NCBI GenBank assembly: GCA_023250755.1
Contig: JAHFAC010000025.1
Span: 1,146-7,642 of the forward strand
Length of the DNA stretch: 6,497 nucleotides
Source: Bacteriovoracaceae bacterium
GTDB taxonomy: Bacteria > Bdellovibrionota > UBA1018
Direction: 5' to 3'
A program made the translations under genes and the position numbers. Each line of letters begins with the position of its first letter. Within the stretch, counting starts at the first letter, position 1. The notes below the pieces were generated by a model that was not told where the DNA came from, ran no database searches, and was given only the letters and a program-made list of their open reading frames with translations. This document shows positions 1-6,279 of this stretch, in pieces.

Positions 1-913
1 TGGTGACAAAGGCGCGGTCGACGGGAAAGCCCGTAATCAGTCGAGGGGTGGCTGATTTTCTGGGATCTAAAATCGAATAAACTAAGAGAAAAGCGTTGGC
101 GCCTTGTGACGGCACGTGGGTGAAGGGCACGAGATCGGTTCGAAGAATGAGGGTTGTGGGTTTTGCTTCAGTACCGGAGGGTAAGACGATCTTTTCTTCG
201 AGCCGGGTTCTCTTGAGTTCTGAGAGATCGAAATTTCGTAACCCTGGAGAAACAGTGTCTCTTATTTTTGCCAGGAGATGAAGCAGTGAGGGTTCTTCAC
301 AAAAAGCGATTTGTCCAAAAAAATAGGTCACATTCTCGAGCAAGGTGCTGTGATCCGGCGTTGGGCCCAATGTCCCTCGCTGAAGCCCAAACCCCTCTTC
401 GAGGTCAGGCTTTACCCAGCGCGCACGTTTATAGCCGAAGGGTGTTTTCAACAGGCTAAAAAGATATCCGTAAGTATGTTCCATCCCAGCGTGGACGATA
501 CGATCATTGCGTGGGGTCACACCCAATCGCTGTGTGAGATAGTCTAAGATCACAGGCACGACGATTTCTCCTTTAGCGAATTCGTCGTAATTCAAGCTCT
601 CGCCCCAGAGTTGGAGGAGTTCGGGATGTCCACGATCGGCGGTGATTGCGGTAGACAAAGCGGGAAGGGATTTTTCAAAAATCGGACCGAGCGGTTCCCC
701 AGATGGAGCGGCCTCTCCTAAGAGGCGAGCGACCTCTGCCCAGGGACAATCCGTGTCGACTTCGCCTAGCGAAGTGTCAGGGCAGTGAGCCTGAGCAAAG
801 AAAGAAAAATTAAAAATGAGGGAAACGAGCATAAGAAAGAAAAAAAACGCAGGTTCTCTGGAGAATCGGTTAGAGAGGTTGCTAAAAATCTTGCCAGAGG
901 ATTCTGTTTTCAT
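1..913 (-). CDS. Predicted secreted protein of unknown function, 3' end cut by window edge
   Basis: I do not recognise this protein. The frame is open from an ATG at 913 to the left edge, giving 304 codons without a stop. The N-terminus looks like a Sec signal peptide: a region with several Lys/Arg (residues 2-19), a Phe/Leu-rich core (about 23-40), and a likely signal peptidase I site after Ala-Gln-Ala at 40-42. Cys44 follows His, so this is not a lipobox. The mature part has Cys44, Cys56 and Cys205, a His/Tyr/Gly/Phe-rich stretch (about 141-165), and no domain I can name. It probably acts in the periplasm, envelope or outside the cell. Its ATG overlaps the panC stop as ATGA and has AGGA seven bases upstream, which supports this start over Met28. 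It is probably translated with panC, but nothing seen links it to CoA synthesis. The gene is surely coding; its function is open. Confidence 0.85.
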   Translation of the reverse strand, partial: MKTESSGKIFSNLSNRFSREPAFFFFLMLVSLIFNFSFFAQAHCPDTSLGEVDTDCPWAEVARLLGEAAPSGEPLGPIFEKSLPALSTAITADRGHPELLQLWGESLNYDEFAKGEIVVPVILDYLTQRLGVTPRNDRIVHAGMEHTYGYLFSLLKTPFGYKRARWVKPDLEEGFGLQRGTLGPTPDHSTLLENVTYFFGQIAFCEEPSLLHLLAKIRDTVSPGLRNFDLSELKRTRLEEKIVLPSGTEAKPTTLILRTDLVPFTHVPSQGANAFLLVYSILDPRKSATPRLITGFPVDRAFVT

Positions 914-1794
914 TTGGATTTCCTGAGGGATTCCTCGTTGAGGACCCAGTTGTCAATGAGCCTGGTTTTTCTGAGGTAGGCGGCAACCGCGATGAGCGCG
1001 CCTTCGGGGCCGACCGTGGCCAACGGATCTGTTTTATCTAACGGAGCTAATGTAATTGGGTGCCTGATTTCCCAATACTGGATTTTAAAAAGCGGTTCTT
1101 TTTCAAGAATAGATCGCCCGAGTTTTTCAAGTAGCCTGACGCTTCTCTCGCCTTGGGTATAGGCGTCCACAGCGGCTTTTAGGCTTTGATAAATCAGTGG
1201 CGCTTTTTCTCGCTCCAAGGGATTCAGATAAATATTGCGTGAACTCAGAGCTAGTCCATCGGGCTCACGTACGGTCGGGCATTTGACAATTTGGACCTGA
1301 ACATTGAGATCCCTCACCATCCGCTCGAGAACCGCGCATTGTTGGGCGTCTTTTTGGCCGAAATATGAGAAATCAGGCTGAACGAGATGAAAGAGCTTGA
1401 GAACCACGGTGGTTACGCCCCTAAAGTGCCCTGGACGAAAAGAGCCACAAAGGGGTTGGCTCACGGTCTCCTCCAAAACATAAGTCGAAGCATCCGGAGC
1501 GTAAAACTGGGCAGCATCGGGCGCAAAAACCAAATCTATCCCTTCGTGCTCAAGAAGCGCGCAATCCTGTTCGAAGGGTCGAGGATAGTGCGAAAAGTCC
1601 TCTTGTGGGCTGAACTGGAGTGGATTGACAAAAATACTGACGACGGTCGAGCTGCACTGCTTTTGCGATTGGTGGACCAAGGAGAGGTGACCTTCGTGGA
1701 GGGCTCCCATCGTGGGGACAAAACCCAATGACTTGTCGGGTGCAAGTTTTTTCCTCCAAGAGCGGAGCTCTTCAAGAGAGCGGATGATTTTCAT
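910..1794 (-). CDS. panC: Pantothenate synthetase (pantoate--beta-alanine ligase)
   Basis: PanC condenses D-pantoate with beta-alanine, using ATP through a pantoyl-adenylate, to make pantothenate in the cytoplasm. The 294-residue product has the family signatures in order: PTMGALHEGH at 27-36 (nucleotide-binding HxGH-type motif), FVNP at 55-58, GSFRPGHFRGV at 117-127, GQKDAQQ at 146-152, REPDGLALSSRN at 176-187 (KMSKS-like loop region), and TRLIDN near the C-terminus. The open frame extends upstream to 2025, but the first 77 codons there lie inside coaBC and show no PanC similarity. The ATG at 1794 begins right before the conserved start of the family and has GGAG four bases upstream (1799-1802). 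It overlaps the end of coaBC by 23 bp and its stop forms ATGA with the next gene, so coupled translation is likely. The length is normal and no key motif is missing. Confidence 0.97.
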   Translation of the reverse strand: MKIIRSLEELRSWRKKLAPDKSLGFVPTMGALHEGHLSLVHQSQKQCSSTVVSIFVNPLQFSPQEDFSHYPRPFEQDCALLEHEGIDLVFAPDAAQFYAPDASTYVLEETVSQPLCGSFRPGHFRGVTTVVLKLFHLVQPDFSYFGQKDAQQCAVLERMVRDLNVQVQIVKCPTVREPDGLALSSRNIYLNPLEREKAPLIYQSLKAAVDAYTQGERSVRLLEKLGRSILEKEPLFKIQYWEIRHPITLAPLDKTDPLATVGPEGALIAVAAYLRKTRLIDNWVLNEESLRKSK

Positions 1795-3073
1795 AAATCT
1801 CCAAAATATCCCAAAGCTCTTTGGCCAAAGATTTTTTACTTTGAACAGAAAAATCACGTGGCTCTTTGCCTTTTTGAAGCAAGATCCCCCCATTGGTGGG
1901 GGATCCAAAACCGGTTTCAAGCCGCTGCCCCGTACGAGCGATGCGATTTGCAAACAGGAAGTCGAGTTTCTTTCGTTCCAGTTTGTCGCTGGCATAAGAT
2001 TCGAGCTGGTCGGTTTCTGCTGCAAAACCTAGGAACCATTGTCCCGGTTTGGCCTGCTCTCTCAGTTCGGATAAGACGTCGACGGAAGGAATCAGGTCCA
2101 ATTTCATCGGTTCGGTTGCGCGTTTTAATTTTTTTTCTGAACGGGTTTGCACGCGATAATCTAATACTGCCGCGGTGGCGATGACTCCCGTGGCTTTCGA
2201 AAGATGGCCAAGAGAGGCTGCTAGCATTTCTTCGGCGGTCTCGACTTCGATGAGAGTAAAGCGGTTTTCTGATCCGGGTGGTGGAGCGGGTCTTTCCACT
2301 CCCTTGTCCACGCCCAGGACGTAGGTCACCTCGGCGCCTCGGCCGAGAGCTTCTTCGGCCATGGCCGCGCCCATGCGACCTGTCGATGGATTGGTCATGT
2401 ATCTGACTGCATCAATTCGACTCACGGTGGGACCCGCCGTGATTAAAATCCGGTGATTTTTCAGGGAGGATCCAAAGTGGGCAGAGTCGTGGAGCTGCTG
2501 GGCTTGGCCAGGAACTTCACTCAAAAGTTCAAAGATTTTTTCGACCACCCGCTGTGGATCCGCAAGTTTACCGGGGCCTTCTTCACCACAGGCCAATAAA
2601 CCTTCTTGAGGTTCAAGAATAAACACTCCCCGTTCACGAAGAATTTTTAGGTGTGCCTGAATCACTGGTTTGCTCCACATGACCGTATTCATGGCCGGCG
2701 CGAGCAACCCGGGCGCCTCAGTTGCTAGCGCAACCGTGGTGACTAAGTCATCGGCGAGTCCGAGTGCGAGTTTGCTGATCAAGTTCGCAGTGGCGGGGGC
2801 AAAGACCATCAGATCGGCCCAGCGAGCGAGACGAATATGCTCGGTGCCTGAAATCCCGGGACCGAAAAGCGCGCGATGGACTGGGTTTCGACTGAGAGTC
2901 TCCAAGGTGAGGGGAGTGATGAATTGCTCGGCACTTTCAGTCAGCAGGCATTTGACCTCGCATCCCCGCTGAGTGAGTTGCGAGGTAATTTCCGCTGCTT
3001 TGTAAGCGGCGATACTGCCAGAAATGGCTAAAAGTACGCGCTTGGGGCGCAATTCAAAGCGTGAGGAGTCCAT
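1772..3073 (-). CDS. coaBC: Bifunctional phosphopantothenoylcysteine decarboxylase / phosphopantothenate--cysteine ligase
   Basis: CoaBC (Dfp) carries out two steps of CoA synthesis: CTP-dependent coupling of cysteine to 4'-phosphopantothenate, then FMN-dependent decarboxylation to 4'-phosphopantetheine. The 433-residue protein shows both halves. The N-terminal CoaC flavoprotein has SGSIAAYK at 18-25, the candidate catalytic His79, PAMN at 126-129, and Cys162 in an ACGEEGPGK loop. The C-terminal CoaB half has ITAGPT at 211-216, a TNPSTGRMG motif at 227-235 with Asn228, AAVLDYR at 301-307 (usually AAVADYR), a Lys-rich KKLKR at 314-318, and GFAAET at 349-354. The ATG at 3073 has AAGGA ten bases upstream and overlaps the end of coaX by 20 bp; the 3' end overlaps panC by 23 bp. 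The length is slightly above the usual 400 or so residues, from the linker and a short C-terminal tail. The protein appears intact. Confidence 0.97.
   Translation of the reverse strand: MDSSRFELRPKRVLLAISGSIAAYKAAEITSQLTQRGCEVKCLLTESAEQFITPLTLETLSRNPVHRALFGPGISGTEHIRLARWADLMVFAPATANLISKLALGLADDLVTTVALATEAPGLLAPAMNTVMWSKPVIQAHLKILRERGVFILEPQEGLLACGEEGPGKLADPQRVVEKIFELLSEVPGQAQQLHDSAHFGSSLKNHRILITAGPTVSRIDAVRYMTNPSTGRMGAAMAEEALGRGAEVTYVLGVDKGVERPAPPPGSENRFTLIEVETAEEMLAASLGHLSKATGVIATAAVLDYRVQTRSEKKLKRATEPMKLDLIPSVDVLSELREQAKPGQWFLGFAAETDQLESYASDKLERKKLDFLFANRIARTGQRLETGFGSPTNGGILLQKGKEPRDFSVQSKKSLAKELWDILEIYENHPLS
1883..1905 (-). other. GC-rich hairpin inside the 3' end of coaBC
   Basis: GATCCCCC and GGGGGATC form an 8-bp perfect stem around a 7-base loop. 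It lies about 90 bases before the panC start, within codons for the conserved Gly-rich end of CoaB (GSPTNGG, about residues 390-396). No U-run follows, so it is not an intrinsic terminator. It might affect mRNA stability or panC translation, or be a by-product of the Gly/Pro codons. Confidence 0.4.
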
Positions 3074-3938
3074 ATTTCAGCAATCCTTGGAGAGTGAGGT
3101 CAGGTTCTACCCTGAATCGGTTTGAAAGTTTAAGGAGTGAAATGCAGCCCCCGGTTGCGAAGAGAGTGGGTGGGACGAAAAGTTTTCCTGAGGATTCAGC
3201 GGTCTTTTGCCAGTCCGCAAGGAGCCGATCCGTCATTCCTTCAATCAGGGCTTCGTAGCCGTGCAAGACTCCGCTTTGAATTTGAGTCTCGGTGGTGAGG
3301 CCGATGGTTGAGGCAGGGCGAGTGAGTTCTACAGAAAAAAGTTTTGCGGCCCGGGATTGAAGCGCCTTCCATCCTGTTTCGAGCCCAGGGGTGATCGCAC
3401 CACCGATATAAGCAGGGCGTTCGTCCACCAGGCAAAAAGTCGTGGCAGTTCCTGCGTCGATGATCAGAAAAGGCGGGCGAGCCAGCGTCAACGCACCAGC
3501 GACGTTCGCCATTCGATCCGCTCCGAGCTGGGAGGGGATCGGCAAGTCCAGCTCAAATTCACGGCGAGTCTCCCATTTGATCGAAAGGCAGGGAAGGGTG
3601 GAGCTCCCCTGCCGGCAGGCTTGTTCGATCACACTTTCTAATGACGGAACGACTGTGGAGAGGATGACTCGATCGACTTTTTTCCAGAGAGGCGATTCAA
3701 GCCAAGACCCTGAATAGGAATTTGGTTCAGCATCGATCCTGAAAAAAAGTTGAGCGAGGAGAGAATGGTACTCGTCTGCCGTAGCATGGGCATCAGTTCG
3801 AAATCGGACTCGCCCGAGCATGCGTCCAAGCGAGGCGCTACCCTGGGTTGGATTGCCCTGAGCAGCACTGAGGTCAACGTTATAGAGACCTCCTACGGTG
3901 TGGGTATTGCCGACGTCGAGGACAAGCCAGCAGGACAT
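3054..3938 (-). CDS. coaX: Type III pantothenate kinase
   Basis: CoaX phosphorylates pantothenate to 4'-phosphopantothenate, the first committed step from pantothenate to CoA. Type III enzymes belong to the ASKHA fold and, from family knowledge, need a monovalent cation and resist CoA feedback. The 294-residue product has the phosphate-binding DVGNT at 8-12, a STVVP segment at 94-98, GADR at 139-142, DAGTATT at 161-167 with the candidate catalytic aspartate earlier in the family fold, GGAITPG at 179-185, SRAAKL at 195-200, and ATGG at 261-264. It is longer than the usual 255 or so residues; about 16 extra residues, rich in Ala, Gly, Ser and Gln, sit near positions 22-42, and a smaller excess lies near 70-85. 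The ATG at 3938 has a strong AGGAG seven bases upstream. It is overlapped by the panB reading frame upstream and overlaps coaBC downstream. No acetate-kinase-like or CoaA-like features are seen. Confidence 0.96.
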   Translation of the reverse strand: MSCWLVLDVGNTHTVGGLYNVDLSAAQGNPTQGSASLGRMLGRVRFRTDAHATADEYHSLLAQLFFRIDAEPNSYSGSWLESPLWKKVDRVILSTVVPSLESVIEQACRQGSSTLPCLSIKWETRREFELDLPIPSQLGADRMANVAGALTLARPPFLIIDAGTATTFCLVDERPAYIGGAITPGLETGWKALQSRAAKLFSVELTRPASTIGLTTETQIQSGVLHGYEALIEGMTDRLLADWQKTAESSGKLFVPPTLFATGGCISLLKLSNRFRVEPDLTLQGLLKYGLLTL

Positions 3939-4780
3939 GGGGTTTCTCCTAAGTTCGTAGATCCTTTATCGCAAGCTGTTTTGGAGGAAGGGGGGGGGTT
4001 TTTTACTGAGGTCATGAAGTCATGGACTGCGGCCCGGATTACTTGAGCGACATCCGCGCGAGGAGTCACGAACTTGGGAGGAGGCTTGAGTCCGAGTCCG
4101 ATCAAGTCGTTAATGACGAGGACCTGGCCTGAGCACGACTCACCTGACCCGATGCCAATGGTGGCTATCGAAAGAGAGTCCGTGATTTCAGCTGCGACCT
4201 CGGGATACACGCACTCGAGAACGATTGAAAAAGCGCCTGCCTCTTGAAGAGCGAGCGCGGCTTCACAGAGTGTTTGAGCTTCGAGTGCCGTTTTGCCGTG
4301 GCGATAATAGCCCCCGAGTTGGTGAATGGATTGAGGCGTGAGGCCGATGTGGCCCATGACCGGAATCCCTTGCTCCGTTAGGCGCCTCACTAAAGGAACG
4401 GCGGTGGCTCCTCCTTCGAGCTTCACAGCCTGGCATCCCGTTTCTTTGAGGGCTCGAATTGAAGCGCGGAGCGCCGTATCTGGATCGGTTGTAGTTCCGA
4501 AGGGAAGATCTAAAATGACAAAGGCGCGTTGGCTCCCTCGAACCACGGCTGCAGTATGCCGAATCATGTCTTCAAGGCTCACGGGTAACGTGGTGTCAAA
4601 GCCGAGCACGACATTGCCCAGGCTGTCGCCGACGAGGAGAATTTCGATTCCGGCCTGATCCAAGATTCCTGCAGTAATGACGTCATAGGCCGTGAGCATG
4701 GTCAGTTTTTCGCCTTGAGATTGGAGTCTTTGAAGATCTCGAAGAGTGAGGCGTTTAGGCGAAAGGGTTTGCTGGGACAT
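3893..4780 (-). CDS. panB: 3-methyl-2-oxobutanoate hydroxymethyltransferase (ketopantoate hydroxymethyltransferase)
   Basis: PanB transfers a hydroxymethyl group from methylene-tetrahydrofolate to 2-oxoisovalerate, giving ketopantoate, the first step of pantothenate synthesis. The product has the TIM-barrel signature motifs: TAYD at 30-33, VGDSLG at 50-55 (metal ligand Asp52), LDLPFG at 90-95 (Asp91), VKLEGG at 119-124 (Lys120, Glu122), MGHIGLTPQS at 142-151, VLEC with candidate catalytic Glu189, and IGIGSG at 208-213. I chose the ATG at 4780, ten residues before the family's usual N-terminus; an ATG at 4828 would add 16 residues without a clear ribosome binding site. As read, the protein has 295 residues, with an unusual Pro/Ser/Thr-rich tail from residue 262 that replaces the usual short ending and overlaps coaX by 46 bp. 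This tail follows a homopolymer tract and may be out of the true frame. Confidence 0.96.
   Translation of the reverse strand: MSQQTLSPKRLTLRDLQRLQSQGEKLTMLTAYDVITAGILDQAGIEILLVGDSLGNVVLGFDTTLPVSLEDMIRHTAAVVRGSQRAFVILDLPFGTTTDPDTALRASIRALKETGCQAVKLEGGATAVPLVRRLTEQGIPVMGHIGLTPQSIHQLGGYYRHGKTALEAQTLCEAALALQEAGAFSIVLECVYPEVAAEITDSLSIATIGIGSGESCSGQVLVINDLIGLGLKPPPKFVTPRADVAQVIRAAVHDFMTSVKNPPPSSKTACDKGSTNLGETPCPAGLSSTSAIPTP
3946..3950 (-). promoter_or_regulatory. Strong ribosome binding site of coaX
   Basis: The minus strand reads AGGAG seven bases before the coaX ATG and fixes that start. A TAG in the frame one base forward of the present panB frame (3951-3949) overlaps this site, which is the layout expected if PanB ended just before coaX. 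Confidence 0.8.
3990..4004 (-). other. A6-C9 homopolymer tract with A AAA AAC heptamer in the 3' end of panB
   Basis: On the minus strand six A (4004-3999) run into nine C (3998-3990). In the panB frame the codons are GTA AAA AAC CCC CCC CCT, so the phase matches the X XXY YYZ pattern known for -1 ribosomal slippage. The tract sits where the conserved part of PanB ends. A one-base loss of C moves the frame to a TAG at 3951; a one-base gain, or a -1 slip, moves it to a TAA at 3968-3966. Either would leave a PanB of 271-276 residues. That the tract is present is directly seen; its effect is inferred. Confidence 0.9.
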
Positions 4781-4803
4781 AGTGGGTGTTTCTCTTAGCA
4801 CAA

Positions 4804-4816
4804 AATCAGGCTGATT
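4804..4816. repeat. 13-bp palindrome in the panB leader
   Basis: AATCAG and CTGATT form a perfect inverted repeat around a single central base, 24 bases before the chosen panB start and after the HD gene has ended. The size and position would suit an operator, but no regulator can be named and a repeat this short could arise by chance. Confidence 0.4.
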
Positions 4817-4820
4817 CCAC

Positions 4821-4842
4821 CTTGTCATTGGCTTGTCATCGG
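4821..4842. repeat. Tandem 11-bp direct repeat in the HD-panB gap
   Basis: Two adjoining 11-bp units on the plus strand, cttgtcattgg and cttgtcatcgg, differ at one base. The unit length is close to one helical turn, so two proteins could bind the same face of the DNA. The repeat lies in the only real gap of the operon, next to the 13-bp palindrome. The ATG at 4828 lies inside it, which counts against that ATG being the panB start. I see no convincing -10 box downstream, so a promoter here is not claimed. Confidence 0.5.
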
Positions 4843-4854
4843 GACGATCGAGCT

Positions 4855-6279
4855 TTATGAGGCGTGGGTAATGAGAGGGCTATCCTCATAGGGCAGAGGG
4901 GCTGAGCGGCCCTGATAGCGGCAGTCGGCAAAACGCTCCGGCGAGACATAAAGCCGGGTGATGGATCTCTTTTCTTGATAGCGCTCAAAAAGGTCCGTGC
5001 AGCGCTCAATCGGGATAAAACTCGGTGCGCTGTAATGATTGTCGTACCGGACGAAAATAGGGTCCGTGGGTTTGCCGAAATATTTTGAGAGCTGTCCGGT
5101 GGACGTGCCTGTTAAATAATGGATTCCTTGTGATTGAAGGGAACGTTCGATTCGGGCGAGCAGCTTTTCTTGCTCCGAAGTGGCTGTTCGTGTGGCCGGA
5201 ATTCCGCTATGGAGCTCAATCAGCATTCGATACGGTTGTTTTTCAGTGATTCGCTTGGCCCATTCATTTGGGCTTTTAGCGAGATGTGCGTAAAGATGAG
5301 CGTCATTACATTCACAGTATTTCTCGATGTCAGCCGGCAGTGAGTAGTCGCAATCTGGGCTGGCAAAATACTGCCCCAGCATGGCATCAAAAACTACACT
5401 TTTATAGTGGAAATAAACCATCAGAAACATATGGAATCGAGAGATCAAAAAATCCTCGAAAGAGTAAAGGGCGCGGTGCTGAAGCGCGAGGTAGCAACAG
5501 CCCTCTTTTACATGGGAAGTCAGGCTGCCAACCAGCCAGTCAAAATCAAACTGACCGTAGCTGACTCCCGCGTGGAGACTGTCGCGACGAAGGTAGTCCA
5601 TTCGATCCGCGTCTAGTTCGCTTGAAATCAGTTGCCTTAGAATGGGATGGAAGGAGATTTTTTTACCTCCCATGGATTCAGAAAAAAAATCGTCAGGAAC
5701 TTCGAGTCGAGGGTCAATGAGGGAGGCAATGTGCAGGGGCGTGAAGCCAAAATTTCTCCCCGCCTTTTCAAGCAGGGGGGTGAGCCCTGAGTCCAAAATG
5801 ATTTTTAGGGTGTAATCTTCGTGTGTCGCTTGACGGGATCTTTTGCTGGGCTGGATCGAGGGAGGCAGGCCCAACGCTCGAGCCTCGGGCATTGCAAATT
5901 CAGTGGTGTGCGAAAGGGGACCATGCCCAATGTCATGAAGAAGTGCCGCTAACCTCAAAACCTGGCGAAAACGAGCCAAAGCGCTTGTTTTGAGCGGATC
6001 CACTGAAGCAGCAGTGGGGGGGCTGAAAATAGAATCAAAAGCCTGGGTTGCCGTCTCCATGGCTCCCAGACTATGGATATAGCGATTATGCGTCGCACTC
6101 GGAAACGAGTACTCTGCAAATCCAAGCTGCTTAATCTGACGCAGTCGCTGAAAGTAGCGCGAGTCCAGAATCGGATGTTCGGCTCTTTCGATTACGATTG
6201 AGCCATGAAGGACATCACGGATTTCCAGAGGACTCTTACTCCTCTGATGAATCAGAAGATTTGCTGAGGGCGCCGCCAA
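4855..6279 (-). CDS. HD-domain phosphohydrolase (COG1078, SAMHD1/dGTPase-like)
   Basis: The protein is a metal-dependent HD-superfamily phosphohydrolase, related to dNTP triphosphohydrolases such as SAMHD1; its substrate cannot be read from sequence. Family features include IRDVLHG at 20-26, RYFQRLRQIKQLG at 41-53, SATHNRYIHSLG at 61-72 (metal-ligand candidate His69), LLHDIGHGPLSH at 113-124 with the HD pair His115-Asp116, THED at 152-155, and a SSELDADRMDYLRRD segment at 219-233 supplying the last Asp ligand. No signal peptide or membrane segment is seen, so it should be cytoplasmic. No ATG lies between the upstream in-frame stop and IRD. The longest form starts at TTG 6279 (474 residues, overlapping the small upstream gene by 44 bp, no ribosome site). 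A CTG at 6228, ten bases after AGAGGAG, would give 457 residues. It heads the CoA genes but has no known role in that pathway. Confidence 0.92.
   Translation of the reverse strand: MAAPSANLLIHQRSKSPLEIRDVLHGSIVIERAEHPILDSRYFQRLRQIKQLGFAEYSFPSATHNRYIHSLGAMETATQAFDSIFSPPTAASVDPLKTSALARFRQVLRLAALLHDIGHGPLSHTTEFAMPEARALGLPPSIQPSKRSRQATHEDYTLKIILDSGLTPLLEKAGRNFGFTPLHIASLIDPRLEVPDDFFSESMGGKKISFHPILRQLISSELDADRMDYLRRDSLHAGVSYGQFDFDWLVGSLTSHVKEGCCYLALQHRALYSFEDFLISRFHMFLMVYFHYKSVVFDAMLGQYFASPDCDYSLPADIEKYCECNDAHLYAHLAKSPNEWAKRITEKQPYRMLIELHSGIPATRTATSEQEKLLARIERSLQSQGIHYLTGTSTGQLSKYFGKPTDPIFVRYDNHYSAPSFIPIERCTDLFERYQEKRSITRLYVSPERFADCRYQGRSAPLPYEDSPLITHAS

Noticed and set aside
779..790. Possible lipoprotein cysteine (Cys44) in the exported protein
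   Set aside because: The residues before it are Gln-Ala-His, which is not a lipobox; a signal peptidase I site after Ala-Gln-Ala fits better.
1795..2025. A 77-codon upstream extension of the panC reading frame
   Set aside because: It lies wholly inside coaBC, shows no PanC similarity, and the ATG at 1794 with GGAG upstream matches the family's N-terminus.
96..2184. Several plus-strand open frames of 60-114 codons (for example 1387-1731 and 1712-2032)
   Set aside because: They lie opposite well-supported minus-strand genes, have low-similarity Arg/Ser-rich products, and lack ribosome sites or family motifs.
2603..2619. 7-bp inverted repeat TTCTTGA...TCAAGAA
   Set aside because: It falls in the coaBC coding region by the conserved Cys loop and has neither a U-run nor a nearby start.
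3608..3619. 12-bp perfect palindrome CCTGCCGGCAGG
   Set aside because: It is within coaX coding sequence, is not near a gene start, and is GC-rich enough to occur by chance.
4781..4828. Earlier panB start at ATG 4828
   Set aside because: It would add 16 residues not typical of PanB, has no clear ribosome site, and lies inside the 11-bp tandem repeat. It cannot be fully excluded.
4780..4855. A sigma-70 promoter before panB using ATGACA as a -35 box
   Set aside because: No acceptable -10 hexamer lies 16-18 bases downstream of either copy of ATGACA.
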